Part shown: in pieces, positions 14,157-22,519 of the stretch
Numbering within the stretch: position 1 is the stretch's first letter
Layout of the letters: the number at the start of each line of letters is the position of its first letter
Assembly: GCA_018827585.1 (NCBI GenBank)
Contig: JAHJXP010000220.1
Location: 1 to 24,005 of the forward strand
Length of the DNA: 24,005 nucleotides
Reading direction: 5' to 3'
DNA from: Pseudomonadota bacterium
Lineage (GTDB): Bacteria; Desulfobacterota; Syntrophia; Syntrophales; UBA5619
Made by a program: the position numbers and the translations under genes
Notes under the pieces: model-generated
What the model was told of the DNA's origin: nothing
Databases searched by the model: none
Seen by the model: only the letters and a program-made list of their open reading frames with translations

Positions 14157-17100
14157 ATGAAACACGCCGATTTTGTTCATCTTCACGTTCACACCCCGTA
14201 CAGTCTCCTTGACGGCACCATCCGTCTCGACGATCTCTTCCGGAAGGCAAAGGAATATCAGATGCCGGCCGTGGCGATGACCGATCACGGCAATCTGTAC
14301 GGGACGATCGATTTTTATAAACAGGCCTATAAATACGGGATCAAGCCGATTATCGGCTGCGAAATGTATGTCGCCCCCAAGAGCCGTTTTGACAAGGCGG
14401 GACACGGAATCGGCGAGACGGCAAATCACCTCGTGGTTCTTGCCCGCAACATGCAGGGCTACAGGAATCTCATGAGATTGTCGACTGCGGGTTTTCTGGA
14501 GGGGTTCTATTACCGGCCGCGCGTTGACAAGGAAATTCTGGCCCGGCATCATGAAGGACTGATCGGAATGAGCGCCTGTCTTCACGGCGAAATTTCCGGT
14601 CATCTTCTCCGGGGCAATTCCGCAGAAGCTGTCCGAATTGCGAATCAATACAGGGAGATTTTTGGAGAGGGAAATTTCTTCATTGAAATCATGGAAAACG
14701 GCTTGCCCGAACAGAAGACGGTCAATCAAGGTTTGATCGAGCTTGGCCGCCGGCACGGCTTCAAGCTGGTTGCGACCAACGATTGCCATTACCTCGCTCA
14801 GGAGGACGCCGAGGCCCATGAGGTCTTGCTCTGCATTCAGACCGGAAAAACAATGGAGGATTCCGAGAGGATGAGATTCGGGACCGATCAATTTTATTTC
14901 CGCTCTCCCGAAGAGATGAAACGCCTGTTTTCCCATTGCCCGGAGGCCATCGAAAATACGATCGTCATTGCGGAAAGGTGCAACCTGGCCTTTGAGTTCG
15001 GCAGCATCCTCCTGCCCCACTTCGAGATCAACCCCGATGAGACACTCGATGAGCGTCTCGAAAGGGAGGCGACGGAGGGGCTTGCGGTCCTCCTGCCGAA
15101 GATCCTCAACGGCGGGAACGGCGACCTTCGGGAACAGTACTTCAAGCGGCTCCGGCACGAACTGGAAATCATCCGCTCCATGGGTTTTGCCGGATACTTT
15201 CTGATCGTTGCGGACTTCATCAATTACGCCAAGAGAGAAAACATCCCGGTGGGGCCGGGAAGGGGTTCTGCCGCCGGCAGTCTGGTCGCTTATGCCACCG
15301 GGATCACCAATATCGACCCCATCCATTATAATCTCTTTTTTGAAAGATTCCTCAATCCCGACCGGATCAGCATGCCGGACATCGACACCGACTTCTGCCC
15401 GGAAGGGAGGGACAAGATCATCCGCTATGTGACGGAAAAATACGGGAGCGACAAGGTATCCCAGATCATTACCTTCGGGAAGATGCAGGCGAGGGCCGTC
15501 ATCCGCGACGTGGGGCGGGCGCTGAACATATCCTACGGAGAGGTGGATCGCATCGCCAAGATGATCCCCAACGTGCTCAACATCAAGCTGGACGACGCCA
15601 TCAACCGGGAACCCCGGCTTCAGGACGAACAGAAGAACAATCCGCGGATCAAAAAGCTCCTCGACATGTCCCGCGCGCTGGAAGGCCTGAACCGTCATTC
15701 CTCGACGCATGCGGCGGGCGTCGTGATCTCCGATTTGCCGCTGGTGGAGAGGATCCCGCTTTGCCGGAGCCCGAAGGATGATGTCGTCACACAATTTTCC
15801 ATGAACGACATCCAGGACGTCGGGCTGACGAAATTCGATTTTCTCGGCCTGAAGACCCTGACCGTCATCAAGAATACCCTTCGCTTCGTCCGGGAAGGGC
15901 GGGGGATCGAGGTGGATTTCGATTCCCTCCCCCTCGACGACCGGCCGACCTACGAATTGCTCATGCGGGGCGACACCGACGGGATCTTCCAACTGGAAAG
16001 TTCCGGCATGAAAGATACCCTGGTGCGGATGAAGCCGGATTGCATCGAGGATGTCATCGCCCTGATTGCCCTTTATCGCCCCGGTCCTATGGAGAATATC
16101 CCCGAATTCATCTCGAGAAAGCAGGGCAAGACAAAGATCGTCTATGAAGTCCCCGAACTGGAGGCGATCCTGAAGGAGACCTACGGGATCATCGTCTATC
16201 AGGAACAGGTCATGCAGATCGCCGTGGCCATCGGCAACTATACCATGTCCGAAGCCGACACCCTCCGCAAGGTTATGAGCAAGAAGAAATCCGAGGAGAT
16301 GGAGAGAAAGGAGAAGCCAAAGTTTCTGGAAGGGGCGCGGAAAAAGAAGATCCCCGAGGCCAAGGCCGCAAGGATCTGGGAACATATGGAAACCTTCGGA
16401 AAATACGGTTTCAACAAATCCCACAGCACCGCCTACGCGATCATCTCCTACCAGACGGCCTATCTGAAGGCCCATTATCCGGCGGAATTCATGGCCGCGC
16501 TGCTGACCAGCGAAAAGGACAACCGAGACAAGATCATCAGCCACATCACCAGTTGCCGGGAGATGGGGATCAATGTCCTTCCGCCCGACATCAATGAATC
16601 TATGAGTGATTTCAGTGTGGTGGGCGAGCACATCCGCTTCGGACTGGCGGCGGTCAAGAATGTGGGCGTCGGCGCGATCGAGTCGATCATCTCGGTCCGG
16701 GAGACGGGGGGACGGTTCGGTTCCCTTTGGGATTTCTGCGATCGCGTAGATCAGCGGAAGGTCAACAAGAGGGTGATTGAAAGCCTGATCAAGTGCGGTG
16801 CGTTCGATTCTACGGGAAGCAGGCGGCGGCAGCTGATGGCCCGTTTCGAGGAAATCATGGACCAGGCCCAGAAGCGCCAGCGGGAGCGGTCCAGCGGCCA
16901 GGTCAACTTCCTTGAACAGTTCGCGGTCCGTGACGACAAGCCGCGCTCGGAGGCGAGCGGTCCGTTTCTCCCCGATCTGCCCGAATGGGATCACAAGGAG
17001 TTATTGGCGAACGAGAAGGAGACCATCGGCTTTTATATCACCGGCCACCCCCTTTCTCGGTTTTCCGAGCGTCTGGGGATGATCGTAAATGCCGATTCCT

Positions 17101-17621
17101 CAACGATTTCGAGGAAATCCGATCGCGAAACGGTCGTGGTGGCAGGAGTTGTGAGCAGTATCCGTAACGTGACGACCAAACGGAAAGAGACCATGGCCTA
17201 CGTTACGCTCGAGGATCTCAAAGGGTCGGTCTCCGTCATCTTTTTTGCGGATGTATACCGGTCGGCGCACGATCTTCTGCACGGCGACGAGCCGCTGCTG
17301 ATCAAGGGAACTCTCGATATCGCGGAGGACAGCGTAAAGGTCATCGCTGCGGAGGCGACTCTGCTGGCGTCTGCTGCGGAAAAGCCCTATCATACGGCTT
17401 ATTTTACCGTTGACGTGAAGAAATCGTCGGCGGAGGATATCGAACTTCTGCAGAGGAGCCTGAAGCGGTTCCCGGGGAAGCAGGACGGATTCATCAGGCT
17501 GTTGGAGGAGAGGTGCGAAACGGTCATCTACCTGGGAGAGGATATGAAACTCGACCTTTCCCTGCCGTTGAAAAGGGAGGCGGAACGCATCCTCGGCAAC
17601 GGAGCGGCCCAATTCATGTGA
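14157..17621 (+). CDS. dnaE: DNA polymerase III subunit alpha
   Basis: Replicative polymerase of the C family, 1154 residues, close to the E. coli length. The N-terminal PHP domain begins with the metal-site sequence HLHVHTPYSLLDG. The palm domain carries the catalytic triad: D408 and D410 in MPDIDTDF, and D561 in TKFDFLGLKTL. Next come the fingers (GIIVYQEQVMQIA, KSHSTAYA) and the tandem helix-hairpin-helix region. A C-terminal OB-fold (~985-1070, VVVAGVVSSIRNVTTKRKETMAYVTLEDLKG is split across it) precedes the tau-binding tail. The ATG has no obvious ribosome site and lies 3 bp after guaB, which suggests reinitiation. The PHP metal residues look largely intact, so residual exonuclease activity is possible. 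The gene converges on the J-domain gene. Confidence 0.97.
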   Translation: MKHADFVHLHVHTPYSLLDGTIRLDDLFRKAKEYQMPAVAMTDHGNLYGTIDFYKQAYKYGIKPIIGCEMYVAPKSRFDKAGHGIGETANHLVVLARNMQGYRNLMRLSTAGFLEGFYYRPRVDKEILARHHEGLIGMSACLHGEISGHLLRGNSAEAVRIANQYREIFGEGNFFIEIMENGLPEQKTVNQGLIELGRRHGFKLVATNDCHYLAQEDAEAHEVLLCIQTGKTMEDSERMRFGTDQFYFRSPEEMKRLFSHCPEAIENTIVIAERCNLAFEFGSILLPHFEINPDETLDERLEREATEGLAVLLPKILNGGNGDLREQYFKRLRHELEIIRSMGFAGYFLIVADFINYAKRENIPVGPGRGSAAGSLVAYATGITNIDPIHYNLFFERFLNPDRISMPDIDTDFCPEGRDKIIRYVTEKYGSDKVSQIITFGKMQARAVIRDVGRALNISYGEVDRIAKMIPNVLNIKLDDAINREPRLQDEQKNNPRIKKLLDMSRALEGLNRHSSTHAAGVVISDLPLVERIPLCRSPKDDVVTQFSMNDIQDVGLTKFDFLGLKTLTVIKNTLRFVREGRGIEVDFDSLPLDDRPTYELLMRGDTDGIFQLESSGMKDTLVRMKPDCIEDVIALIALYRPGPMENIPEFISRKQGKTKIVYEVPELEAILKETYGIIVYQEQVMQIAVAIGNYTMSEADTLRKVMSKKKSEEMERKEKPKFLEGARKKKIPEAKAARIWEHMETFGKYGFNKSHSTAYAIISYQTAYLKAHYPAEFMAALLTSEKDNRDKIISHITSCREMGINVLPPDINESMSDFSVVGEHIRFGLAAVKNVGVGAIESIISVRETGGRFGSLWDFCDRVDQRKVNKRVIESLIKCGAFDSTGSRRRQLMARFEEIMDQAQKRQRERSSGQVNFLEQFAVRDDKPRSEASGPFLPDLPEWDHKELLANEKETIGFYITGHPLSRFSERLGMIVNADSSTISRKSDRETVVVAGVVSSIRNVTTKRKETMAYVTLEDLKGSVSVIFFADVYRSAHDLLHGDEPLLIKGTLDIAEDSVKVIAAEATLLASAAEKPYHTAYFTVDVKKSSAEDIELLQRSLKRFPGKQDGFIRLLEERCETVIYLGEDMKLDLSLPLKREAERILGNGAAQFM

Positions 17622-17774
17622 AGCGGGGCCTGTTTTGCTCATATGGGACGTAATCCGGCAAAGTATTACGAGAGAACCGGCAGATAGAAATAGTTAAAAT
17701 GACTTCAGGCCTATGCAAAAACATCCAGCTTAGTTTACATAACATATCTTATGCGACAATTATCCCACGCCCGG

Positions 17775-18725
17775 CTACAGGCCCTCATCGGCCAGCTTTT
17801 TTATCAACTGCATCTGTTTGTCCGTGATCTTGCGTGGGACTTCAATGCTGATCTTTACGTACTGGTCCCCTTTTCCCGCCCCTGCGCCTTTCAATGCGGG
17901 GACGCCGTAGCCCTTCATCCGGATCCTGGTGTTGTTCTGGGTCCCGGGGGGAATTTTGATCCTCTTGACGGCGCCGTCCAAGGTCGAAACGTCGATGCTG
18001 GTTCCCAGTGCGGCCTGGGTGAACGAGATGGATTTCTCGATGAAGATGTCGTTTCCTTCCCTGGCAAAGACCGGATGGGGCTGAACGTTGATGTTCAGAT
18101 AGAGATCGCCTGCCGGCCCCCCCTGGATCCCCGGGTTTCCCTTGCCTGAGAGCCGAAGTTTTTTTCCCGTATTGATCCCGGCGGGGATCTTGACGCTTAT
18201 CTCATCGACCTTTCCCTCGCGCTGGAGCGCCAGTTTCTTTTCCGCCCCGAATACCGACTCCTCCAGGGCAAGGGAAAGATTGTAGTGCAGGTCCTCCCCC
18301 TTCTGAGGAGCCGCCTGGTAGTACTCCGGCCGCCTCTGACCGAAGAGGTCCGCGAAGGGATCGCCGCTGCGGAAGGTGAAGGTTCCACGTCTTCCGGCGC
18401 CCCGAAACAGCCGTTCGTCGCCTTCCGCGCCGCCGAGTCCGAGATCGCGGAAGATCTGGCTGAAGTCGAAGTTTCGGAAGATGTCCTCCTGGCTGAAGCG
18501 CTGGCTGAACTGATCCGATCCGAAGCTGTCGTACTGCTTTCGCTTCTCCGGATCGCTCAGAACGGCATACGCTTCGCTGATCTTTTTAAACTTCTCTTCC
18601 GCTTCCCGGTTGTTGGGATTGCGGTCGGGATGATACTTGAGGGCCAGTTTCCGGTAGGCCTTCTTGATGTCTTCCTGACCGGCGCCCTTTTCCACCCCGA
18701 GTATCCGATAATAATCCTCTGCCAT
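17775..18725 (-). CDS. cbpA: CbpA-type J-domain co-chaperone (class B DnaJ)
   Basis: Stimulates the ATPase of DnaK through an N-terminal J domain (residues ~4-70) with the HPD motif in KYHPDRNPNN. A Gly/Phe-rich stretch (~70-130, with FSQRFSQ, FDFSQIF and FRGAGRRG) follows. The two C-terminal substrate-binding domains contain VKIPAGINTGKKLRL and IKIPPGTQNNTRIRM. There is no CxxCxGxG zinc-finger region, so this is class B rather than canonical DnaJ; length 316 is normal. The ATG at 18725 has GAGAGC as its only ribosome-site candidate, and that falls inside the dispersed 16-mer at 18729-18744. The 216-bp upstream gap to iorB is occupied by a palindromic repeat. No CIRCE heat-shock operator was seen. 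It converges on dnaE. Confidence 0.92.
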   Translation of the reverse strand: MAEDYYRILGVEKGAGQEDIKKAYRKLALKYHPDRNPNNREAEEKFKKISEAYAVLSDPEKRKQYDSFGSDQFSQRFSQEDIFRNFDFSQIFRDLGLGGAEGDERLFRGAGRRGTFTFRSGDPFADLFGQRRPEYYQAAPQKGEDLHYNLSLALEESVFGAEKKLALQREGKVDEISVKIPAGINTGKKLRLSGKGNPGIQGGPAGDLYLNINVQPHPVFAREGNDIFIEKSISFTQAALGTSIDVSTLDGAVKRIKIPPGTQNNTRIRMKGYGVPALKGAGAGKGDQYVKISIEVPRKITDKQMQLIKKLADEGL

Positions 18726-18728
18726 AAA

Positions 18729-18886
18729 GCTCTCGTAAAAAGTCTTAGAGGTAAATTCAGTGATACCTTGAGACCTTTGAATTTATGCCATCCCAGTCAT
18801 TGCGAGGCGCACAGCGCCGAAGCAATCTCATGAATGATCGAATGCTCATGGGATGGCTTCGCTTCGCTCGCAATGACTCTGGCGTA
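18729..18886. repeat. Palindromic repeat cluster upstream of cbpA
   Basis: At 18796-18886 an imperfect inverted repeat carries AGTCATTGCGAG at its left edge and CTCGCAATGACT at its right, the widespread 'cattgcgag...ctcgcaatg' element. Nested inside is an exact 9-bp pair GCCATCCCA (18787-18795) / TGGGATGGC (18849-18857). The 16-mer GCTCTCGTAAAAAGTC (18729-18744) lies on the cbpA side. Confidence 0.75.
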
Positions 18887-18902
18887 TTTTTTCAAAGCTC
18901 TC

Positions 18903-18930
18903 ACCTTATGCACCGGATGCGATTTGTCAA
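18903..18930 (-). promoter_or_regulatory. Weak candidate promoter for cbpA
   Basis: On the minus strand a perfect TTGACA (18930-18925) is followed after 16 nt by TAAGGT (18908-18903). The -10 is poor. It would give a leader of about 170 nt containing the palindromic repeat. Confidence 0.3.
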
Positions 18931-18941
18931 CTGCGGCTTCC

Positions 18942-19514
18942 TCAGACGGCCCTTCCCAGATGGAAGGCTTTCAGATTCGCCTCAAGAAGTTTCGGGGAAA
19001 AGGCCTTCCGCAACGCCGCCTCCCATATTGCGAGCGGCAGCGACAGACACGAGGATAGAGCGCCCAGAAGGACCGTGTTGACGGCCCGGAAATTTCCGGC
19101 CTGCGCGGCGAGCGTCGGCGCGTCGACCACCTTGACCGTGCCGAACATCTGCCGCACGGACTCGATCGCATCCTCGGGATAGGCCGCATCGCCGAGATTG
19201 ACGGCCGGCGGATAGAGCTCTTCCGTGTTGATGATGATCGTTCCTTCCGGCTTGATAAAGTCCAGATAGCGCAGCGTCTCCATCTTTTCAAAAGAAACGA
19301 GTACATCCACATCGTTTTTCCGGGCAATCGGCGAATATACTTTCTTGCCGTAACGAACATGGCTGGTGACGCAGCCCCCCCTCTGTGCCATCCCGTGCAC
19401 TTCGCTTTTCTTCACATCGAGGCCGGCAGTCATGATAGCCCGGCAGAGGATGTCGCTGGCAAGGATTATCCCCTGCCCGCCTACGCCGGCGATCAGTATT
19501 CCCCTGGTATCCAT
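18942..19514 (-). CDS. iorB: Indolepyruvate:ferredoxin oxidoreductase, beta subunit
   Basis: Small subunit of the enzyme that oxidatively decarboxylates aryl pyruvates (indolepyruvate, phenylpyruvate) to aryl acetyl-CoA with reduction of ferredoxin. The 190-residue product begins TRGILIAGVGGQGI, the pyruvate-oxidoreductase gamma-domain signature, and contains the family segments SEVHGMAQRGG and VLVSFEKMETLRY; length is normal. It starts 4 bp after the iorA stop. The ATG at 19514 overlaps no other frame start, and GGAGG-like sequence (GAGGTAAAAT) precedes it. Such pairs occur in anaerobes that ferment or synthesise aromatic amino acids through reversible 2-oxoacid chemistry. Confidence 0.94.
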   Translation of the reverse strand: MDTRGILIAGVGGQGIILASDILCRAIMTAGLDVKKSEVHGMAQRGGCVTSHVRYGKKVYSPIARKNDVDVLVSFEKMETLRYLDFIKPEGTIIINTEELYPPAVNLGDAAYPEDAIESVRQMFGTVKVVDAPTLAAQAGNFRAVNTVLLGALSSCLSLPLAIWEAALRKAFSPKLLEANLKAFHLGRAV

Positions 19515-19518
19515 GGGT

Positions 19519-21315
19519 CTATTTTACCTCCGTAATCGCGCCGAATTTGCACAGCTGACGGCAGAGGCCGCAGCCGTTGCAGCGATTCCGATCAATGACG
19601 GCGATCCCCTGTCGTTTTTTTCCTTTTTTCCCTCCCCGGTCCTCCCCTGCAGCGGCGACGGTTGTTTTCCAGGAGATGGGAGGACAGCCAAGCCTGAGGC
19701 AAACCCGGCATCCGGTGCACTTCTCAGGATCGACCCGAAGCGGTTTTTCCGGCGCAGATTTCTCTCTCTTGAAAAGGACGCAGGCGCGTCTGGCGATCAC
19801 TACGGAGGGGCCCGGTTTGGCCAGCTCCTCTTTTAGAACCGCTCCGGTCGTCTTCAGATCGTGAGGATCGACCAGGCGGACGCTTTCAATCCCCAACGCC
19901 CGGACCAGCTCCGGCAGATCCACTCCCATCGCCTTTTCTCCCTGGAGGGTGAAACCGGTCGCGGGATGTTCCTGGAGCCCGGTCATGGCCGTGGTCAGGT
20001 TGTCGCAGATGACGATGACGGCGTCGCTGCGGTTGTACGCCATATTGAGCAGGGGCGTGATCCCCGAGTGGAGAAAGGTTGAATCGCCGATGACGCCGAC
20101 CACCTTTCCCTTCCCCTTCTTTCCGAGGGCCTTGCTCATCCCGTGGGCCATGCCGACGCTTGCCCCCATGCAGATGCAGGAATGAATACCTTCCAGCGGT
20201 TTCATGTAGGCAAGGGTGTAGCAGCCGATGTCCCCGGAAACGAACGCCTTCAAGCGGCCGAGAACGTAGAAGATCCCTCGGTGAGGGCAGCCGGGACAGA
20301 GATTGGGCGGACGCGGCGGGAGCGGGCGGGCGGAGAGAGTTCGTAAATCCTCGCGGCAACCTGTGATCGCCCGGTGAACGATATCCGGATTGAACTCGTT
20401 CGTGTAGGGGAAAACGGCCTTGCCGGTCGCCTCGATCCCCAGGGCGCGGACCTGTTCCTCGATGAACGGATCCAGTTCTTCCAGGACGTACAGTTTCTTG
20501 ACCCGCGAGGCAAACTTCCGGATCAGGCCGACAGGCAGGGGGTGGACCATCCCCAGTTTCAGGTATGAATAGTTCCGAAAGACATCTTTTGCGTAATTGT
20601 AGGGCATCCCCGAGGTGATGATGCCGATCTCCGGATCATTGATCTCCATGCGATTTTCCGGGAAGCCCTCCGCGAACTCCTCCAGCCGGCGCATCCGTTT
20701 TTCGACCTCCACCCGGCGCTTGCGGGCGTTGCTCGGGACCATGACATATTTCTCCGCGTCGAAACAGAGCGCCGTGCGGTCTTCCACAGGTTGCGGCGTC
20801 TCGAGGGTCACGACGGATTTTGAATGGGAGACGCGGGTCGTGGAGCGGAGAAAGACCGGGGTGTCGAACCTTTTGCTGATGGCGAAAGCGAGCTTGATAA
20901 ATTCCTTTGCTTCCTGGCTGTCGGATGGTTCCAGCATCGGGATCTTCGCGAATTTCGCATAGTTGCGATTGTCCTGCTCGTTCTGGGAACTGTGCAGAGA
21001 AGGGTCGTCCGCGCTGATGACGACCAGGGCGCCGCTGATCCCGGTATAGCTTACCGTAAACAGAGGGTCCGCGGCCACATTGACCCCCACATGTTTCATG
21101 ACCACCATCGCCTTCGCGCCCGCGAGCGCGGCGCCGATTCCGACCTCCAGCGCGACCTTTTCATTGGGCGCCCACTCCGCATAAACGCCGGCGTAAGTCG
21201 CAAACGCCTCCATGATTTCCGTACTCGGGGTGCCGGGATAGCCGGCGGCAAACCGGGCCCCGCATTCATAAGCCCCCCGGGCTATTGCCTCGTTTCCAGA
21301 CAACAGTTCTTTCAC
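19519..21315 (-). CDS. iorA: Indolepyruvate:ferredoxin oxidoreductase, alpha subunit
   Basis: Large TPP-dependent subunit, 598 residues, with typical Ior domain order. The N-terminal pyrimidine-binding domain begins LLSGNEAIARGAYECG and includes GYPGTPSTEIMEA. The central 2-oxoacid oxidoreductase core carries the CPGCPHRG motif. The TPP-pyrophosphate domain has GDIGCYTLAY and GDSTFLHSG...N. The C-terminal ferredoxin domain has two cysteine sets, CTGCRVCLRLGCP and CNGCGLCRQLC, for two [4Fe-4S] clusters. The start is a GTG at 21315 with AAAGGG upstream. It is 99 bp from the preceding TPR gene, separated by a perfect hairpin, and 4 bp from iorB, with which it forms the functional complex. Confidence 0.95.
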   Translation of the reverse strand: MKELLSGNEAIARGAYECGARFAAGYPGTPSTEIMEAFATYAGVYAEWAPNEKVALEVGIGAALAGAKAMVVMKHVGVNVAADPLFTVSYTGISGALVVISADDPSLHSSQNEQDNRNYAKFAKIPMLEPSDSQEAKEFIKLAFAISKRFDTPVFLRSTTRVSHSKSVVTLETPQPVEDRTALCFDAEKYVMVPSNARKRRVEVEKRMRRLEEFAEGFPENRMEINDPEIGIITSGMPYNYAKDVFRNYSYLKLGMVHPLPVGLIRKFASRVKKLYVLEELDPFIEEQVRALGIEATGKAVFPYTNEFNPDIVHRAITGCREDLRTLSARPLPPRPPNLCPGCPHRGIFYVLGRLKAFVSGDIGCYTLAYMKPLEGIHSCICMGASVGMAHGMSKALGKKGKGKVVGVIGDSTFLHSGITPLLNMAYNRSDAVIVICDNLTTAMTGLQEHPATGFTLQGEKAMGVDLPELVRALGIESVRLVDPHDLKTTGAVLKEELAKPGPSVVIARRACVLFKREKSAPEKPLRVDPEKCTGCRVCLRLGCPPISWKTTVAAAGEDRGGKKGKKRQGIAVIDRNRCNGCGLCRQLCKFGAITEVK

Positions 21316-21342
21316 AAAACGCCCTTTCTTTTTAGTTTACTA

Positions 21343-21362
21343 CCACCGAGTAAGCTCGGTGG
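21343..21362. repeat. Perfect 8-bp hairpin between the TPR gene and iorA
   Basis: CCACCGAG (21343-21350), loop TAAG, CTCGGTGG (21355-21362). On neither strand is it followed by a T tract, so an intrinsic terminator is unlikely. It may be an mRNA-stabilising or processing hairpin, or the remnant of a mobile-element end. The rest of the 99-bp gap shows nothing distinct. Confidence 0.6.
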
Positions 21363-21414
21363 CTTATGTGTTGTAGGTTTTCCGGCATAAAATTTAAAAT
21401 AATTCCCCGACGCT

Positions 21415-22095
21415 TTAGGTGGGGAGAAGAGAGAGTTTCCTTTTCAGATAAAACGACAGCAGGGGATCCGTTGTCTTCTCCAGCGCCTTGCGGTAAAATT
21501 CAGCGGCTTTTTCAGGATTATTCATTGCCTCATGGACCCGTGCGATGCTGCGGCAGTTGAGCGCCTCAAACAAGGAAGCTGTTGTTGTTTTCATCGCATT
21601 ATCATAAGAATCCAGGGCTTTATTAAAGTCTTTCTTTGCTTCGTGGCAGGCCCCCAGGCCGTTGTGGGCCAGGGTAACGAGATCACTATCCTTCCCCGCC
21701 CTGTCCAGAAAGTCCCGATAAGCCTTGATTGCTGCGTCAATCTCCTGACGGCCGAAAAAAAGATTTCCGAGCCTGTAGTTGGCCGTGATCGCCGCCCGGC
21801 TTCGCGGGTACCTGACGATGAGGTCCTGATACCCCTTGATGGCCTCCGCATCGCCCGCGGGGGAACCGGCCTTCATGGCGCTTTCCAAAACCCGGGCATA
21901 GGTTTTGTCAGCGCTTGTTTCATAGTGGAGCCGGTAAAGGGTCCAGCCGCCGGCAATCACAACCATCAGGATTAATAATCCCGCCCCGGCCAAGATGCGG
22001 GTCTTGTTTTGCTCTGCAAATACCCGGAGTTTGTAAAACAGCAGTTGCAGCTTATCCGGCTCTGTGAGTTCCTTCTTGTCGATCTTTGCCGCCAT
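21415..22095 (-). CDS. YfgM-like membrane-anchored tetratricopeptide repeat protein
   Basis: A 226-residue protein with a charged cytosolic start (MAAKIDKKELTEPDKLQ), one transmembrane segment at about 36-54 (ILAGAGLLILMVVIAGGWTLY), and a periplasmic TPR region. Repeat-like units include AAITANYRLGNLFFGRQEIDAAIKAY (split here only for recognition), VTLAHNGLGACHEAKKDFNKALDSY and ARVHEAMNNPEKAAEFYRKAL. In E. coli the related YfgM associates with the Sec translocon and PpiD. I chose the ATG at 22095 because AGAGGT lies 6 nt upstream; the open frame continues upstream into the thioesterase gene without a better site. It follows that gene by 4 bp. Function in this organism is inferred from architecture. 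Confidence 0.82.
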   Translation of the reverse strand: MAAKIDKKELTEPDKLQLLFYKLRVFAEQNKTRILAGAGLLILMVVIAGGWTLYRLHYETSADKTYARVLESAMKAGSPAGDAEAIKGYQDLIVRYPRSRAAITANYRLGNLFFGRQEIDAAIKAYRDFLDRAGKDSDLVTLAHNGLGACHEAKKDFNKALDSYDNAMKTTTASLFEALNCRSIARVHEAMNNPEKAAEFYRKALEKTTDPLLSFYLKRKLSLLPT

Positions 22096-22099
22096 TGGT

Positions 22100-22519
22100 T
22101 TACCTCTGCTCCATAGATTTGCTGATATTTTGACGGATCTTAGCCGCCGTTTCCGCCGGGATGCGGAGGATCTTCCCGTTCCTGTCGGTACAGGCGTGAA
22201 CCGTGTATCCTTCCGCAAGGAGATTGCACCGGTTTTCGTCCCAGATGCGATAGGTGAATTTCATGCTCGCCCGCTTTAAGTAGTCGATGTCCGTTTCCAG
22301 CAGGACGATATCGTCGTAACGCGCCGGAAAATGATAGTGGCAGTACGCCTGCGTGAGGGGGAGGTTGAAACCCTCCATCCCCTTGTAAAGGATCCCCACC
22401 TCCCGCAGGAGTTCGGTGCGTCCGATCTCGAACCAGCGGATATAATTGGTATGATAGACAATACCCAGGGCATCGGTGTCCGCATAGATGACCCTGATCT
22501 TAACGGGGGTTCTTTTCAA
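22100..22519 (-). CDS. ybgC: YbgC/4-hydroxybenzoyl-CoA thioesterase family acyl-CoA thioesterase
   Basis: A single hot-dog domain of 139 residues, predicted to hydrolyse acyl-CoA thioesters in the cytosol. The active-site signature YADTDALGIVYHTNYIRWFE gives the catalytic aspartate D16 and the conserved H23. The start is a TTG at 22519, chosen because GGAGG lies 7 nt upstream and the length then matches the family. This start overlaps the last 20 nt of apgM, implying coupling. Family members are often found with tol-pal or with acyl-CoA metabolism; tol-pal genes are absent here. Its place next to iorAB, whose products are acyl-CoA esters, is suggestive but proves nothing about its substrate. 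Confidence 0.87.
   Translation of the reverse strand: MKRTPVKIRVIYADTDALGIVYHTNYIRWFEIGRTELLREVGILYKGMEGFNLPLTQAYCHYHFPARYDDIVLLETDIDYLKRASMKFTYRIWDENRCNLLAEGYTVHACTDRNGKILRIPAETAAKIRQNISKSMEQR

Noticed and set aside
13449..16994. 1181-codon open frame antisense to guaB and dnaE
   Set aside because: Both sense genes are unmistakable with full active sites. Long antisense frames of this sort arise from codon bias in GC-rich genes, and the translation shows no domain.
17790..17820. Terminator-like GGCC-CTCATC-GGCC followed by AGCTTTTTTA for dnaE, inside the 3' end of cbpA
   Set aside because: The stem is only four pairs and lies within coding sequence of the convergent gene; it may work but I cannot support it as a feature.
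18785..19081. Small plus-strand open frames across the palindromic repeat and the iorB 3' end
   Set aside because: The translation is that of the dispersed 'cattgcgag' repeat, which is often mis-annotated as protein, followed by antisense iorB.
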